Source: Pictodentalium vernedei (Eukaryota > Mollusca > Scaphopoda > Dentaliida > Dentaliidae). Taken from it: a stretch of DNA of 64,000 bases. The position numbers were made by a program, and so were the translations under genes. The notes beneath the pieces were generated by a model, which ran no database searches, had not been told where the DNA came from, and was given only the letters and a program-made list of their open reading frames with translations. The stretch lies in contig CM062294.1 of NCBI GenBank assembly GCA_031216915.1, positions 393,939,217-394,003,216 on the forward strand. Direction: 5' to 3'. Shown here piece by piece: positions 9,703 to 20,099 of this stretch (the stretch's first letter is position 1; each line of letters starts with the position of its first letter).

Positions 9703-11446
9703 TTGGGAAAGAAAAGTAGTGTAAAAACACCACGAAAAAATAAGCCAAAACTGGGCCGAGCGCCCCCCGACTCGACCACGTCTGGTGTGAGTTTGCGCCC
9801 TCTCCAGTCGACATCTGAGGCTGTCACTAGGGTTGTGACTCCTCCTTTGGAGGCCGAGCTTGGTGGCTCTCTCCGCTTTTCCGCCAGTTCCAACAGCTCC
9901 CGTCGTATCTGCTGCTACTGCTGTTCCGTCTCCAATGTCATTGGGCACCATTTTTAGCCGGCCTCAGCTTCTCCCTGCCTGGGTCTGCAGGGATGTCTGT
10001 AGTGTGGTTGTGGGGTTTCGGCCTCAGCCTTCCCAGACTTCCACTCGGCGAAGTCAAATGGGGCTGCCGACTGAACCCCATACTGTGTCCTCTCAGCCAT
10101 TGAGCACAGTAGTTTTATACCTGCAGTGGTCTGCTGCGGTGTCTGGTTGTGTAGACGTGGGGGTATCGGCCTCAGCCTTCCCTGACTTCAACTCAGCGAA
10201 GTTGGAAGTGGCTGCCGGCCAGACCCTCTCCTGTGGTCTCTGCGCCGTCGAGCACCACAGTTGTCATTGGATTCGGTTGTTCTTAGTGGGACGTTTCCGT
10301 CCCTCATTCTGGCCACACGACCAGTTTTGGGGGTCCAACGTCTTTTGTGCAGCCTGGACCTTCTGCCCTGCAGAGGTCAGCGGTGACTCACACCCCTATA
10401 CACGTCTGGCTTCAGATGTTTTCGGCTGCCGCCTGTCGTCCCACGTTGGGTCTTTTGGAGGATTGTGACCCTTCGCTGGTTCAGAGGGTCAGTGGTGAAG
10501 CCACTTTGCCGGTTCGTTCCCCTGTCGAACCGGCCAGTACGGGCAGTGAGCTTAGGGAGGCCCTCTCCTTACTCACTCAGGTTCTGTCAATGAGCCTTCC
10601 TGTTGCTTCCAGCGAGGCAGCGAGTGGTTTCCAGGCACCTCCTATGGCACCACCTCCCGGGATTGGAAACAGGCCGCTTTCTGATCCCCTGGTGTTCCGA
10701 CACCATGGGAGGCATCGGCTGGTTTGCCCACGATGGACTATGTGTCTTCCGACTCAGGGGAAGAGTCAGACATGCTTGATGTCGAGAGCCAGCAGTCTTC
10801 GGACTTGGGGGCAGCTCTTGATTTCGTGTTTGGGTTCCTTCCGGATCTCAAACCATCTAACCAGTCGACAGTGTCCGCCAGGCCGCGGTCATCGGTCGCG
10901 CGCCAACAGTCTATGGAGCAACCTGCTTCTGGGCGTCTTCGACCGTGCCCTTTGGTACAGTTGGTTGAAGCATTTTCAGCCTTGGACTCCAAGCTAAGTT
11001 CCAAGGCTATGAAGGCTCTGTTCTTCACCAGGGTTGACACCTTTTTGCCTCCGGCGAGTTATTGTTCCTACGATTCCGCCAATCCGTCGGTCTTCCAGAC
11101 TTTGACGGTTTTGGATCAGGACTCCAATTTCCTCGGGCTTTCCAAGTCCCAGTCTGCCGTCATTCCGATGACGACTCTGGAGTCCACATTGGGCTTATCG
11201 AGAGAGATGCTTGGTATGCTTTCTCTCTCCGATCACGTCGTCTCAGCTTTTGCTGCTTATCTGCCTTCAGATAAGATTGACGAGGTACAGGCTTCTTTGC
11301 GTGTGCTGTCCAAGGCACTCATGCATCTTACTCACATGCTTGCCTGTAACACGGCTAATCTGGAATTAGTTCGAAGGGACTCTGTGCGGGACACAGCCGA
11401 TCCCTTCCTGAGGAGCAGTACGCTGCTCTTCGATCTGCTTTTTTGA
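9703..11446 (+). pseudogene. DIRS-A gag, frameshifted
   Basis: The putative Gag start (9703, MGKKSSVKTPRKNKPK) lies inside the left ITR. The frame then breaks near 9870 and again inside the duplicated stretch at 10005-10265. The last open part, 10724-11446 (240 codons), has an acidic N-terminal stretch (SSDSGEESDMLDVES). It then shows a helical segment with ASLRVLSKALMHLTHML and TANLELVRRD that aligns by eye with SLRLLSRAVAYSMYN/NMELVRHD in the family B Gag at 51418. The Cys-rich N-terminal domain of family B Gag is not seen here. Expected role: the structural or RNA-binding protein of the DIRS particle. Exact borders are uncertain. Confidence 0.7.
10005..10265 (+). repeat. Diverged ~140-bp tandem duplication in DIRS-A gag
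   Basis: Two adjacent units (about 10005-10140 and 10148-10265) share TCGGCCTCAGCCTTCCC, GACTTC(C/A)ACTC(G/A)GCGAAG and GAGCACnACAGTT. The two copies fall in different reading frames today, so indels followed the duplication. Confidence 0.75.
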
Positions 11447-11833
11447 CAGGTCCGCAACTTTTCCATGATTCTGTGTTGACGGTCCGGGATGACGTCCTAC
11501 GTCATTCCAATTATCAGCTGCTGTTTCTTCAGCTTGATCAGCCTTCTAGGGTAGGCACAGGCTGTTCCAAGCCTAACAAGTACCCTCTGCTTCCTCTGCG
11601 AAGCCAAAGGGGCTGATCCTTCTGCCACCACTTCTGCTTCTTACTCAAGGGGTAAGGGTAAGCGTCGGCAGTCTTGAGGGAACTCCCAGGATTCTTCATT
11701 CAGTAGAGGTGTTTTCTCCTCTCGCAAGCCTCGTCGGGGTTCGCAATGAAGGTCCTCACCTCGACTCGTCCCAGGTTGGAGGAATGATAGCAGAGTTCGC
11801 AGACCGTGGGCCACCATCACATCCGATCCTTGG

Positions 11834-13282
11834 ATGTTAGATGTTGTTTGGTCCGGGCTGCGAATATCCTTCCGACGGCACTCCACTCTGTCCGGGGTGC
11901 CTTTTCCAACCACAGTTCCTTCAGATATTTTACGTCGGGAACTTTTGTCCACGGAGATAGACAATCTCCTGACAAAGGGGGCGATTGAGGTCATCAAGAA
12001 CATTAGGTCAGTGGGTTTCTATTCCCGCCTGTTCTTGGTGCCGAAGAGGGACGGCCGACTCCGACCGGTTCTCGATCTGAGTTTCCTGAACCAGTCTATC
12101 ATTGCTCCCAAGTTCAGCGTGGAGACTTTCAGGTCGGTCCTCCGTTCAATTCACCAGGGAGATTTCGCTTCCAGCTTCGACCTGCGAGACGCTTACTTTC
12201 ACGTTCCGATTCATTGGGCGTTACGGAAGTATCTCAGGTTCATTTTTCTGGGGCGAGTTTACCAGTTCAAGGCCATGCCTTTCGGCCTGAACCTGGTTCC
12301 TTGGTCCTTCACCAGACTGATGTCGCATGTGATAGCTTTCCATCGCACACAGTCCAGGGTGACTACTTTGGCATATCTGGACGATATCCTCCAGGGGCAT
12401 TCCAATGCTGTCTTCTTGGAGTCGGATGTCGCCACTCTGTTGAGCTTGCTCACGTCGCTATGTTTCAGAGTCAACGAGAAGAAGTCGGACCTGGTCCCTT
12501 CTCAGTCGTTTTATCATCTGGGGATGGCTTTCCGCACACAATTCAATTTGGTGGCAGTTCCCCAAGCCAAGGCTGTGATTCTCTTAGCTTTTGCTCCGAC
12601 TCTGTCCCAGTCCACATCCACGACAGCTCGGAGTTTTCTCCGGCTAATCGGTCTCTGCTGTTCGGTGACGGATCTCATTCCTCTAGGTCGGCTGCGTGTC
12701 AGACCTCCCCAACACTTTCTGCTCAGTTGTTGGAGGCCGAATGTAGATTTTCTGGATCTGGTGCTTCAGTTTCCAGACTATCTTTATCCTCACCTTCTCC
12801 TCTGGGCGGATGTCCAGTGGCTTTCGCAGGGTGTTCCGTTGGACTTACCCACGTCCGATCGCGTTCTGACGGCAGATGCCAGCGATCTCGGATGGGGTGC
12901 GACGTTGGATCCTCTAGGTCTTTCCATTCACGGGATGGTGGACCAGGATCATGCTGCTCTACACATCAACCAGAAGGAGCTTCTTGCTCTTCTTCTGCGT
13001 TTCAGGCAGTGGATACCTCACCTGTCGAATCACCAGGTCCTTCTGTTGTCCGACCATTCGACGGTGGTTGCTTACATTCGGAACCAGGGCGGCACGCACT
13101 CTGTTCCAATGTACAAATTGGCTTGGGATCTTATACTGCTCGCTCAGGATGTCCACGCCGGGGTGGCTGTTTGTCACATTCCCGGTCGCCTGAACATCCT
13201 AGCCGACTCCCTGTCCCGTCGGGGCAGGGTCATTTCCACCAGGTGGATGCTCCACATGGCGGGTTCCATCGATCTCTTGTGA
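11834..13282 (+). CDS. DIRS-A reverse transcriptase-RNase H
   Basis: An open frame of 482 codons. RT motifs in order: GFYSRLFLVPKRDGRLRPV (fingers), FDLRDAYFHVPI (motif A, catalytic Asp), MPFGLNL (motif B), LAYLDDIL (motif C, near 12370-12387, both Asp present), VNEKKSD and FYHLGM (motifs D/E). RNase H follows: TADASDLGWGATL, INQKELLAL, LLSDHSTVVAYIRNQGGTHS, HIPGRLNILADSLSR. All expected acidic residues are present. The natural start is probably further upstream (RT-like sequence with ITSDPWM-type text in another frame near 11765-11833), so the N-terminus is frameshifted. At about 13265 a second frameshift moves the C-terminal domain (VDTFVSPCPDALAFAVDAL) into the frame ending at 13434. The overlapping ORF 12214-13434 is otherwise a shadow. 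Confidence 0.9.
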   Translation: MLDVVWSGLRISFRRHSTLSGVPFPTTVPSDILRRELLSTEIDNLLTKGAIEVIKNIRSVGFYSRLFLVPKRDGRLRPVLDLSFLNQSIIAPKFSVETFRSVLRSIHQGDFASSFDLRDAYFHVPIHWALRKYLRFIFLGRVYQFKAMPFGLNLVPWSFTRLMSHVIAFHRTQSRVTTLAYLDDILQGHSNAVFLESDVATLLSLLTSLCFRVNEKKSDLVPSQSFYHLGMAFRTQFNLVAVPQAKAVILLAFAPTLSQSTSTTARSFLRLIGLCCSVTDLIPLGRLRVRPPQHFLLSCWRPNVDFLDLVLQFPDYLYPHLLLWADVQWLSQGVPLDLPTSDRVLTADASDLGWGATLDPLGLSIHGMVDQDHAALHINQKELLALLLRFRQWIPHLSNHQVLLLSDHSTVVAYIRNQGGTHSVPMYKLAWDLILLAQDVHAGVAVCHIPGRLNILADSLSRRGRVISTRWMLHMAGSIDLL

Positions 13283-13699
13283 CTAGTTGGAACCATCAGG
13301 TGGACACTTTCGTGTCCCCGTGTCCAGATGCTCTGGCTTTCGCCGTGGACGCTCTGGCCCTCCTTTGGGGTGGTCTTGTCGGCTACACCTTCCTACCGGT
13401 TCCGATTCCGCCTCAGGTTCTCACCCAGATATGAACCTGCAGTTGTCGAATCTTTTCGATCACACCCGTCGCTTCGGTGGGTGTGGATCAATCTGCTCCG
13501 CTCTCTGTTAGCGGCAGTTCCGACATGTCTCCCTCTACCTCGCGACTTTCTTTGCCACAGTCGCCAGGGAGGTTTTCAAGTTGACCCGACTTCATTGTGC
13601 CTTCGCATATGTCTTTTATCGGGTCCTGTCTCCTCCGTAGTGGTTTTTCGAGACACGCAGTGGAGTTGCTTTTCTTCAAGGAGGCACTCACTCCACTGG

Positions 13700-14510
13700 T
13701 TTAGCCTCTGTGGCTAAGTGGAAGGTTCTTCTGTCGATGGTGTGCGATCACTCTGTCACTCTGTCACTCCTTCGATCACACTGCTTGCGGATTTTTCTGG
13801 TATATGTTTGTTTCTGGGGGTCTCCAGCAATGTGTACTTGTCCATGCTTCGGAGACATTTTTTTTTTTTCCTATGTGATACTGCATTGTTTCGACACTCA
13901 TCCTTGCCTCTCCAAGCTTGTTCAGCTCTTTTCCTTGAAAAGTCCTAGGACTTTGCAGTTTACTCCAAGATGGTCACTTTCTTGGGCGCTGCTCTGCTTG
14001 GGGGTGGGGGGCGTTCACGCCTTTATCCTGGATGAATATGTGTTTTCCCACATGCCAGATCTCTCCTGCATCCATTTCTTGATGGACTTGTCTTGCTATT
14101 CATGCAGCTTCTGCTCGTCTAGCTACTGGTGATTGTATTACCAATTGTTTTTTCTGCCACGAGGTGCGTGCATTGTCTTCCTCTTTTAATAACTCTGTCA
14201 TGTTGTCGGATGACTGATGTTATACTGGCAGCCTTCTGGAGAAATGCTACATTCTCCTTTTCTCTGCGACAGTTGCAGGAGCCGACAGAGACCCTTGGGG
14301 CCCTCTTTCTTCGGCTCAGGATGTTGTCTATCCAAGCTTTTCAGCTTTTTTCAGGGTCGGTTCTAGCTTTGTGCTGTTACTGCCCTTTCTGTCTGTGCGT
14401 CGCACTTCACCATACGCCTCATCTTTCATTGGCTTTTCTAATGTTTGTGATGCTATGGTTTGATAGGCCTAGGGATCTCTTCCTCTGTCCATGGTCCCAG
14501 TGCTATTGAG
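13700..14510 (+). pseudogene. DIRS-A tyrosine recombinase, degraded
   Basis: Fragments in several frames match the recombinase of family B: KWKVLLSMVCDHSVT near 13718 (compare QWKVFCHWCRDHSVD), SPRTLQFTPRWSLSWAL near 13942-13992 (compare RPRTLRLIPKWNLAWVL), and an ARLASEL-like stretch near 14110. The C-terminal HxxR and Tyr part is not readable. The gene is inactive. Confidence 0.6.
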
Positions 14511-14535
14511 TTATGTGTGGGTTGGTTATGTGATT

Positions 14536-14699
14536 CCCTCCAGCCTTTTGTCTATTCAGCCTGTTGTAAACAATTGAGGTAGGTTGATAAGAAGTATAAA
14601 TTTTATAGTAAATTTCCTTTCTTATTATACCTACCAAAATTGTTTACATGGAGGCCCTCCCGTCTTCTTATTCGGGTAAGAATCCTTCCTCCCCGCTGA
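14536..14699 (+). repeat. DIRS-A ICR with conserved flanks
   Basis: The ICR (14560-14648) starts with the reverse complement of the left terminus (CCTGTTGTAAACAATTGAGG) and continues with that of the right terminus (TTATACCTACC...). In DIRS replication this region is thought to template joining of the ends into a circle. Immediately upstream (14536-14560) is CCCTCCAGCCTTTT then CTATTCAGC. Downstream (14650-14699) is GGAGGCCCTCCC ... TCCTCCCCGCTGA. Both flanks recur in family B (36137, 36246, 56872, 56981). Confidence 0.85.
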
Positions 14700-15057
14700 T
14701 CACATAACTCCTGTGTTGTTCGGAATCAAAAGAATGACGAATTGATGCATTGCGCACAGGGATGGAAGTCATGGATTTGTACTATGGAAGAGCGTCCCAT
14801 ACTGGGTGTGCGCCGATGGCGCTCGGCCCAGTTTTGACTTATTTTTTCTTGGTGTTTTTACACCACTTTTCTTTCCCAAATCTTGGGAAAGATTAAAATA
14901 GAGAGTATTTTATCCGAGTTAGGTTCTTCCACTGTAGTGCAAGCCTGTTGTAAACAATTTCGGTAGGTATAATAAGAAAGGAAATTTACTATAAAATTTA
15001 TACTTTTGCCTTAATTGTATGTGACAAATTAGAGGTAAACAATGTTGAATACTTCAG

Positions 15058-15239
15058 TACAGTAAAACCTGTCTTGAGAGACCACTGTCATGAGAGACCA
15101 CCTGTCTTGAGAGACCGCTGTAACTTGGTACCATTTGGTTGTTTTACTCTGTAATGGACCTGTCATGAGAGACCACCTGTTTTGAGAGACCACTTTTGTC
15201 GGTCAAAAAGGGTGGTCTCTCAAGAGAGGTTCTACTGTA
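15058..15239. mobile_element. TA-flanked 178-bp MITE (GAGAGACCAC family)
   Basis: The element 15060-15237 starts CAGTAAAACCTGTC and ends GAGGTTCTACTG, with TA on each side, as in mariner/Tc1 MITEs. GAGAGACCAC recurs inside in both orientations. A second copy of exactly the same length is at 36639-36816. Confidence 0.9.
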
Positions 15240-16012
15240 TTCAATTACCAATTATGATTTAATTTGCCGATGACAGTTTTGAACATGGTACTGATTATAT
15301 AAATAAATCGGTATACTAAAAAAATGCCCAGCACTATTTGTGTCGTTGTTGTAAAAGTTAGCATTTGTGTGTTTTTTCTGTTTCTTTTTCAATTTCAATG
15401 AAAAAATCGTTAGGGTTGGGGCGCAAAATTAGGGTCGGTCGGGTAACCGGAACCAAATCATTATTTTTTTGGCCTTACCTGAGCTTCATGGTTTGAAATA
15501 TAAAGAAATGCTTTCTGCAGCATACTTCTGTTGTTTTACAGAAAGCAATACAGTTGGGAAGGAAATGGGAGTGAAGGACTTTGACGTTGTCTCCAAAACT
15601 TGGGGGGAGATGGGTGGAATCAATCGACCCCTCCCTCCACCTTATGTTATCCAGAAGATAGATTCAGTTCTAATTATACAATTCTGTTTAAATTTGATAT
15701 TAATTTTTTTCAACAAGAAAACAGTGGTGCACTTCAGATTTGAAGTATAGTCTTTTAAAATTTAAACCACAAATTTTTAAGTTAAAAATTCCAACTTATA
15801 TTGACTGCAGTTATATTTCCTAATCAACAGAGCTGTGCAGCTGATGATCTAACTACAAATTTTGTTGACATTTTCAGAAAACGCATAATTTTATCCTTTC
15901 TTTCAGAAAGATGAAAAAGCAGAACATTTTTCATGTCACTTTTTACCAAATTATTTTTCAGTAGTATTATAATAGAAGATTTTAGAAAGAGAATGTTTTA
16001 TGTACTGCATCT
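15240..16012. other. Unassigned intronic sequence
   Basis: No element ends are recognised. The 93-codon ORF at 15469-15750 contains a PPPYV string that recalls ESS2. The flanking exons already join in phase without it and no paired splice sites frame it, so I do not call it an exon. Confidence 0.4.
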
Positions 16013-17690
16013 TTAACCCTTTACCTAACACAAGTTGAAGCCAACAGTACAAATTATTTTTCTGAAACATCAGATTTTTTTTTACATTTTTTGGCTCACC
16101 AACGATAGTTGTGTGAGCCTATGACATAGTCCTCATGTCGGTGTCTGCATCAGCATCCGGATTCATACATTTTGAACTTTTGTGTGCAGGTTTTGATTTT
16201 TTTTTTATTTTGGTTTTTTTTTTACATCAGCATTCTTTTCAGGGATAGTAATATTTTATTCAACCCTTTCCATGCTTAGTTACTTGAATTTTGGCCTTTT
16301 GTGTACAGATTTTTGACTTTTGTGTCCAGGTTTTTGTCTTTCTTTTCTTTCAAGGAGTAATTTATCTTGCAGTATATTGCCATGGTTCCAGTTTTATGTT
16401 AGAATGCTTCTTAGGGCCAGTATTATATTATTTAAGCCTTTCCCTACTTATTTACCTTAATTTTTGACTTTTGTGTGCAGGTTTTTAACTTTTGTGTACA
16501 GGTTTTGAAATTTTGTCCTCAAGTGGAGGTTTACCTTACTGGCATATTGCCATGGTGGTTACCTTAACGTTTCAGTGTATGTTTTTCAATTTTAACCCTT
16601 TGAAACAAATGTGATACATTTTTGACTTTTATGTGCAGATTTTGAGGTTTGTCTTTCTTTTCTTCCAAGTGGATATTTTTCAAGTAGAGTTTCACTTTAC
16701 TGGCATATTGCCATTGTGGTTACTGTGACAATAGCAGGGTATTGTTCTCAATTTTAACCCTTTGAAACAATGTGATACTTTTTTTTACTTTTATGTGCAG
16801 GTTTTGAGGTTTGTCTTTCTTCTCTTCCAAGTGGCGACTTACCTTGTAGCATATTGCCATGTCCTATTTGATGTTAGGATGCTTCTTGGGGCTATTATTG
16901 TATTATTTAACCCTTTAGCTGCTTATTTACTTTAGTTTTGGACTTTTGTGTGCAGGTTTTGGACTTTTGTGTACAGGTTTTGATATTTTTTTTCTTAAGT
17001 GGAGTTTTACCTCACTGGCATATTGCTATGGTGGTTACTGTAACATTTTCAGGGTATTTTTCTAAATTTTAACCCTTTGAAACAAATGTGATTCTTTTTT
17101 TACTTTTATGTGCAGGTTTTGAGGTTTTTCCTTTTCTTCCAAGTGGATATTTTTCAGGTAGTGTTTCACCTTACTGGCATATTGCCATGGTGGTTACTGT
17201 GACAATATCAGTGTATTTTTCTCAATTTTAACCCATTGAAACAAATGTGATACTTTTTTTTTCTGTTATGTGCAGGTTTTGAGGTTTGTCTCTCTTTTCT
17301 TCAGAGTGTAGACTTACCTTGTAGCATATTGCCGTGGTTCCTATTTTATGTTAGCATGCTTTTTGGGGGCTATTATTATATTATTTAACCCTCTAGCTCA
17401 TTATTTACTTTAATTTTGGACTTTTGTGTGCAGGTTTTGGACCTTTTTTTTTTTACTCCAGCCACCCCTTTACATTGTCCACCTGTTGGTGAGCCACGGG
17501 GTACTGATACCCCTTCTAGTTACTTCTAACCATTGCTTATTAGTCCTTATTGGAACATGCTTATCAAGCTTGTTCCATCAATAGGTCATGTAGCTTGTTT
17601 TGGGTTAGAAAAATGAAAAAATAAAATTTGAATAGCAATTTTTGTATATCATGAGTGCAGATATGGCAGATTCGTCAGGTAAATGGTTAA
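16013..17690. mobile_element. TTAA MITE split by a hairpin-ended element
   Basis: The left arm 16013-16092 begins TTAACCCTTTACCTAAC. The right arm 17521-17690 carries the half core GGAACATGCTTATCAAGCTTG and ends GGTAAATGGTTAA. Between them lies a complete hairpin-ended element (16093-17520). Removing it restores a MITE of the usual size. Confidence 0.75.
16093..17520 (+). mobile_element. Hairpin-ended element (GGCTCACCAAC type)
   Basis: The 5' end is a hairpin, GGCTCACCAAC-GAT-AGTTGTGTGAGCC (16093-16119). The 3' side has the inverse GTTGGTGAGCC (about 17484-17494), then hairpin GGGGTA-CTGA-TACCCC and a terminal TTCTAGT. A 3' hairpin followed by CTAG is a Helitron-type terminus. The core alternates two related units of about 170 bp (ACTGGCATATTGCCATGG..., TGTGCAGGTTTTGAGG...). 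No ORF. Confidence 0.8.
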
Positions 17691-18196
17691 CAAAAAATAG
17701 CACAGGCTATTTTGTGTCTAAGCATTGTCATTGTTGGGACAGTCAGGCTCTATGTCTGACATCACTATAATTTGTAAATATTGTTTATTTTTCAAAAAAA
17801 TTATTAAATTCAGTTTATGTTTTGAAAATTAAAAAACTGTGAAAGGTTACCATTTGTTATCAATATTCAACAGGGGTTTAACCATGGTGGCCTTATGAAA
17901 TCCTGGTACACTCATAGCAAATGAACTCTCCCAAATTTAGATGAAATATAAGCCCTGTGGACACATTCCCAATACAAATTAGTCTCCTTTTTTGCCAGTT
18001 TCCCTGTGATTAACATTAACCCTTATAGCCTGGGACAATTTTCTAGAAATCTACCAAACTATAATTCTAATGGTTGGGCAGTGATTTCTAGTCAATTCTT
18101 GCTGCCTATTGGCAGCTTTGTGTTGACTAGAAACCAACACCAGGGTAATTTTACCATTGTCAAGAAGACTCCCCATCACTTCATATAGAGGCACCC
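17691..18196. other. Unassigned sequence with a repeated 75-bp block
   Basis: 17706-17775 (ATTTTGTGTCTAAGCATTGT ... GGGACAGTC) has a close copy at 48136-48200 just before a DIRS remnant. The element it belongs to is not identified. The rest shows nothing recognisable; the ORF at 18006-18188 has no family resemblance. Confidence 0.5.
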
Positions 18197-18885
18197 ATAT
18201 TTAACTTGACATGACACAGTCAAGATAAGCTATTGCCATCACGCATGCAGAAGTCTGTGAGTCTGTTTACATTTTCCTTTAGCACAGGCTACACCCTGTA
18301 GTTCTTGTCCAATCGTCACAAAATTTCATATGCAGGTTTGGGGTCATGTCTAGATGAGAATGTCCCCCTTTGGTCGCGATTGGTCAACCATGATGACTGC
18401 CTGAGCCCAAAACCTGAAAACCTTTAGCACAGTCTACAGATTGTATTTATGAAGGGATTTCATTGTAACTTGGTAGGATGCCTCTGTATAATATCTAGAT
18501 GAGAACTAGTGTTGTGAATAGGTATGAAAAACCATAACCGATGATTGGTTGCACCAACCGACCAATGATCGATTATTAATAATGTGAATCGCAAAACTTG
18601 ATCCATGTGTTAAATCTTAACCTTTTTTTGATTTCTACGTCATGTACTCTCATTCTACTAATAAACTTGTTAAGTTTGTAACATTTTGTATATTATTTGG
18701 CCTATAAGTTTCAAGTATTGTTATCGTGTAAGGTAGGGTAAGTGTACAAGTTGCTTAAAAATTAATAAATTAAATTGTCTCCCCCCCCCCCCCCTTCATT
18801 CCCATGCCTCTTTAATTTTGTTTCTTTATTTTAATTCAAAATAAAAATAAAATGGCATTATTAAATACATTAGCCTCCTTTTATT

Positions 18886-19930
18886 ATACTCCCACTTTCG
18901 AAGAAAATGGGGGTATACTGGTTTACATGCGTCCTTGTGTCCGTCCGTCTGTCCGGGCCAACATTGGGGGTTTAGGGGATATTATTATTAGGGGCTACCT
19001 CCAAATTAAGGTAGTGTTATGGTTAGGAGTGGGGTGGGGTTAGGGGTAGCCCCAGAGTAGGGCTTAAGGTTGGGGAGGGTTAGGTCCCGGGGGGATTAGG
19101 GTTGGGGTCAGGGGTGGGGTTTTAGTTTTAGTAGCCCCTAAACCGAAAAAGAGCTCCTAATCCTATTGGTTTGGCTAGGGTGGGGTTGGGTCAGGGGTTG
19201 GGTGGGGGTTAGGGTTAGGGGTAGCCCCAGAGTAGGGCTTAAGGTTGAGGGGTTAGGTCCCAGGGGTGGGTGGGGATTAGGGTCTGGGGTGGGCTTTTAG
19301 GGTTTAGGGTCAGGGTGGGGTAGGGTTAGGGTTAGGGTGTGGTTTTTGGGTGGAGGGGTGGGTTTAGGGTTAAATATAAGTTCAAGGGTGGAGGGGGTGG
19401 GGTTCAACGGTATTTCTCACATTCTCCTTTTTAGAGTTATCCCCCTTTTTTGACTTAGAAATTGTAGGAAATATACATTATTTGTCTGTTCAGCCTGTAT
19501 CTCAGGTATGGGTTATCAGATTTTGGTGAAATATGGCATGCAGTTTGCCTATGACAAAGGCTTCTGCCTCATTGCATAAAAACTTCCAAACACCAAACAA
19601 TTTACCATACCTTTCGACTTAGAAATTGTTGAAAACTTTCGAAGAAAATGGGAGGGGGGGGGGGGGGGTGCATACTGGATTGGGGTTATCGGATTTCAGT
19701 GAAATATGGCATGCATTTTGCCTATGACAAAGGCTTGTGCTTCATTGCATAAAACTTCCAAACACCAAACAATTTACCATACCTTTTGACTTAGAAATTG
19801 TTGAAAACGTTCGAAAAAAATGGAAAGGGGGGGGGGGGAGGGTATACTGGATTGCGTCCATCCATCTGTGCATCTGTTCATCAGTCCATACGAGAATATT
19901 CATAAATGATATTTGTTGGTCATAGTTATG
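18886..19930 (+). mobile_element. Hairpin-started element with G-rich and duplicated core
   Basis: It begins after TTTTAT with the hairpin TATACTCCCACTTTC ... AAAATGGGGGTATA and a GTCCGTCCGTCTGTCC stretch. 18960-19400 is G-rich with many GGGTTAGGG-like strings. Two copies of a ~170-bp unit follow (about 19480-19660 and 19680-19850), each with GGTGAAATATGGCATGC and ending in a G-run of 10-13. The 3' end is not certain. Confidence 0.5.
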
Positions 19931-20099
19931 CCCACACTAGGCGGTACAACACAGGGGGGTATGCACCGGACGAAAGTCCAGCTCTTGTTGCTCAAAAATC
20001 TCCCGGAATCTCAGCTCAACTCACAGTCCCATGTGGCCGAAAAGCTCCAGGTCGAAATGGTTGGGCCGAAAAGCACCAGACCAAAAAGCAAGCATTTTC

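Larger units (their letters stand above)
9608..15005 (+). mobile_element. DIRS-like retrotransposon, family A, 5.4 kb
   Basis: A complete element by its ends. The left ITR (from 9608) and right ITR (to 15005) are inverted copies over about 150 bp, from the CAATTGTTTACAACAGGC region to AAAACTGGGCCGAGCGCC. The right ITR carries about 38 extra terminal bases (14968-15005), as expected for DIRS. An ICR at 14560-14648 is the reverse complement of the two termini joined. Gene order on the plus strand is gag, RT-RNase H, tyrosine recombinase. DIRS elements integrate as circles through the recombinase rather than an integrase, so no target duplication is expected. RT-RNase H is nearly intact; gag and the recombinase are broken. 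GC content is higher than in the flanks. Confidence 0.93.

Noticed and set aside
12214-13434. 406-codon ORF overlapping the DIRS-A RT
   Set aside because: It is mostly a shadow in an alternative frame (Ser/Gly-rich text). Only its last 55 codons carry real RT C-terminal sequence after a frameshift.
15469-15750. Possible extra ESS2 exon (contains PPPYV)
   Set aside because: The exons at 6601 and 45723 already join in phase, and no acceptor/donor pair of matching phase frames this ORF.
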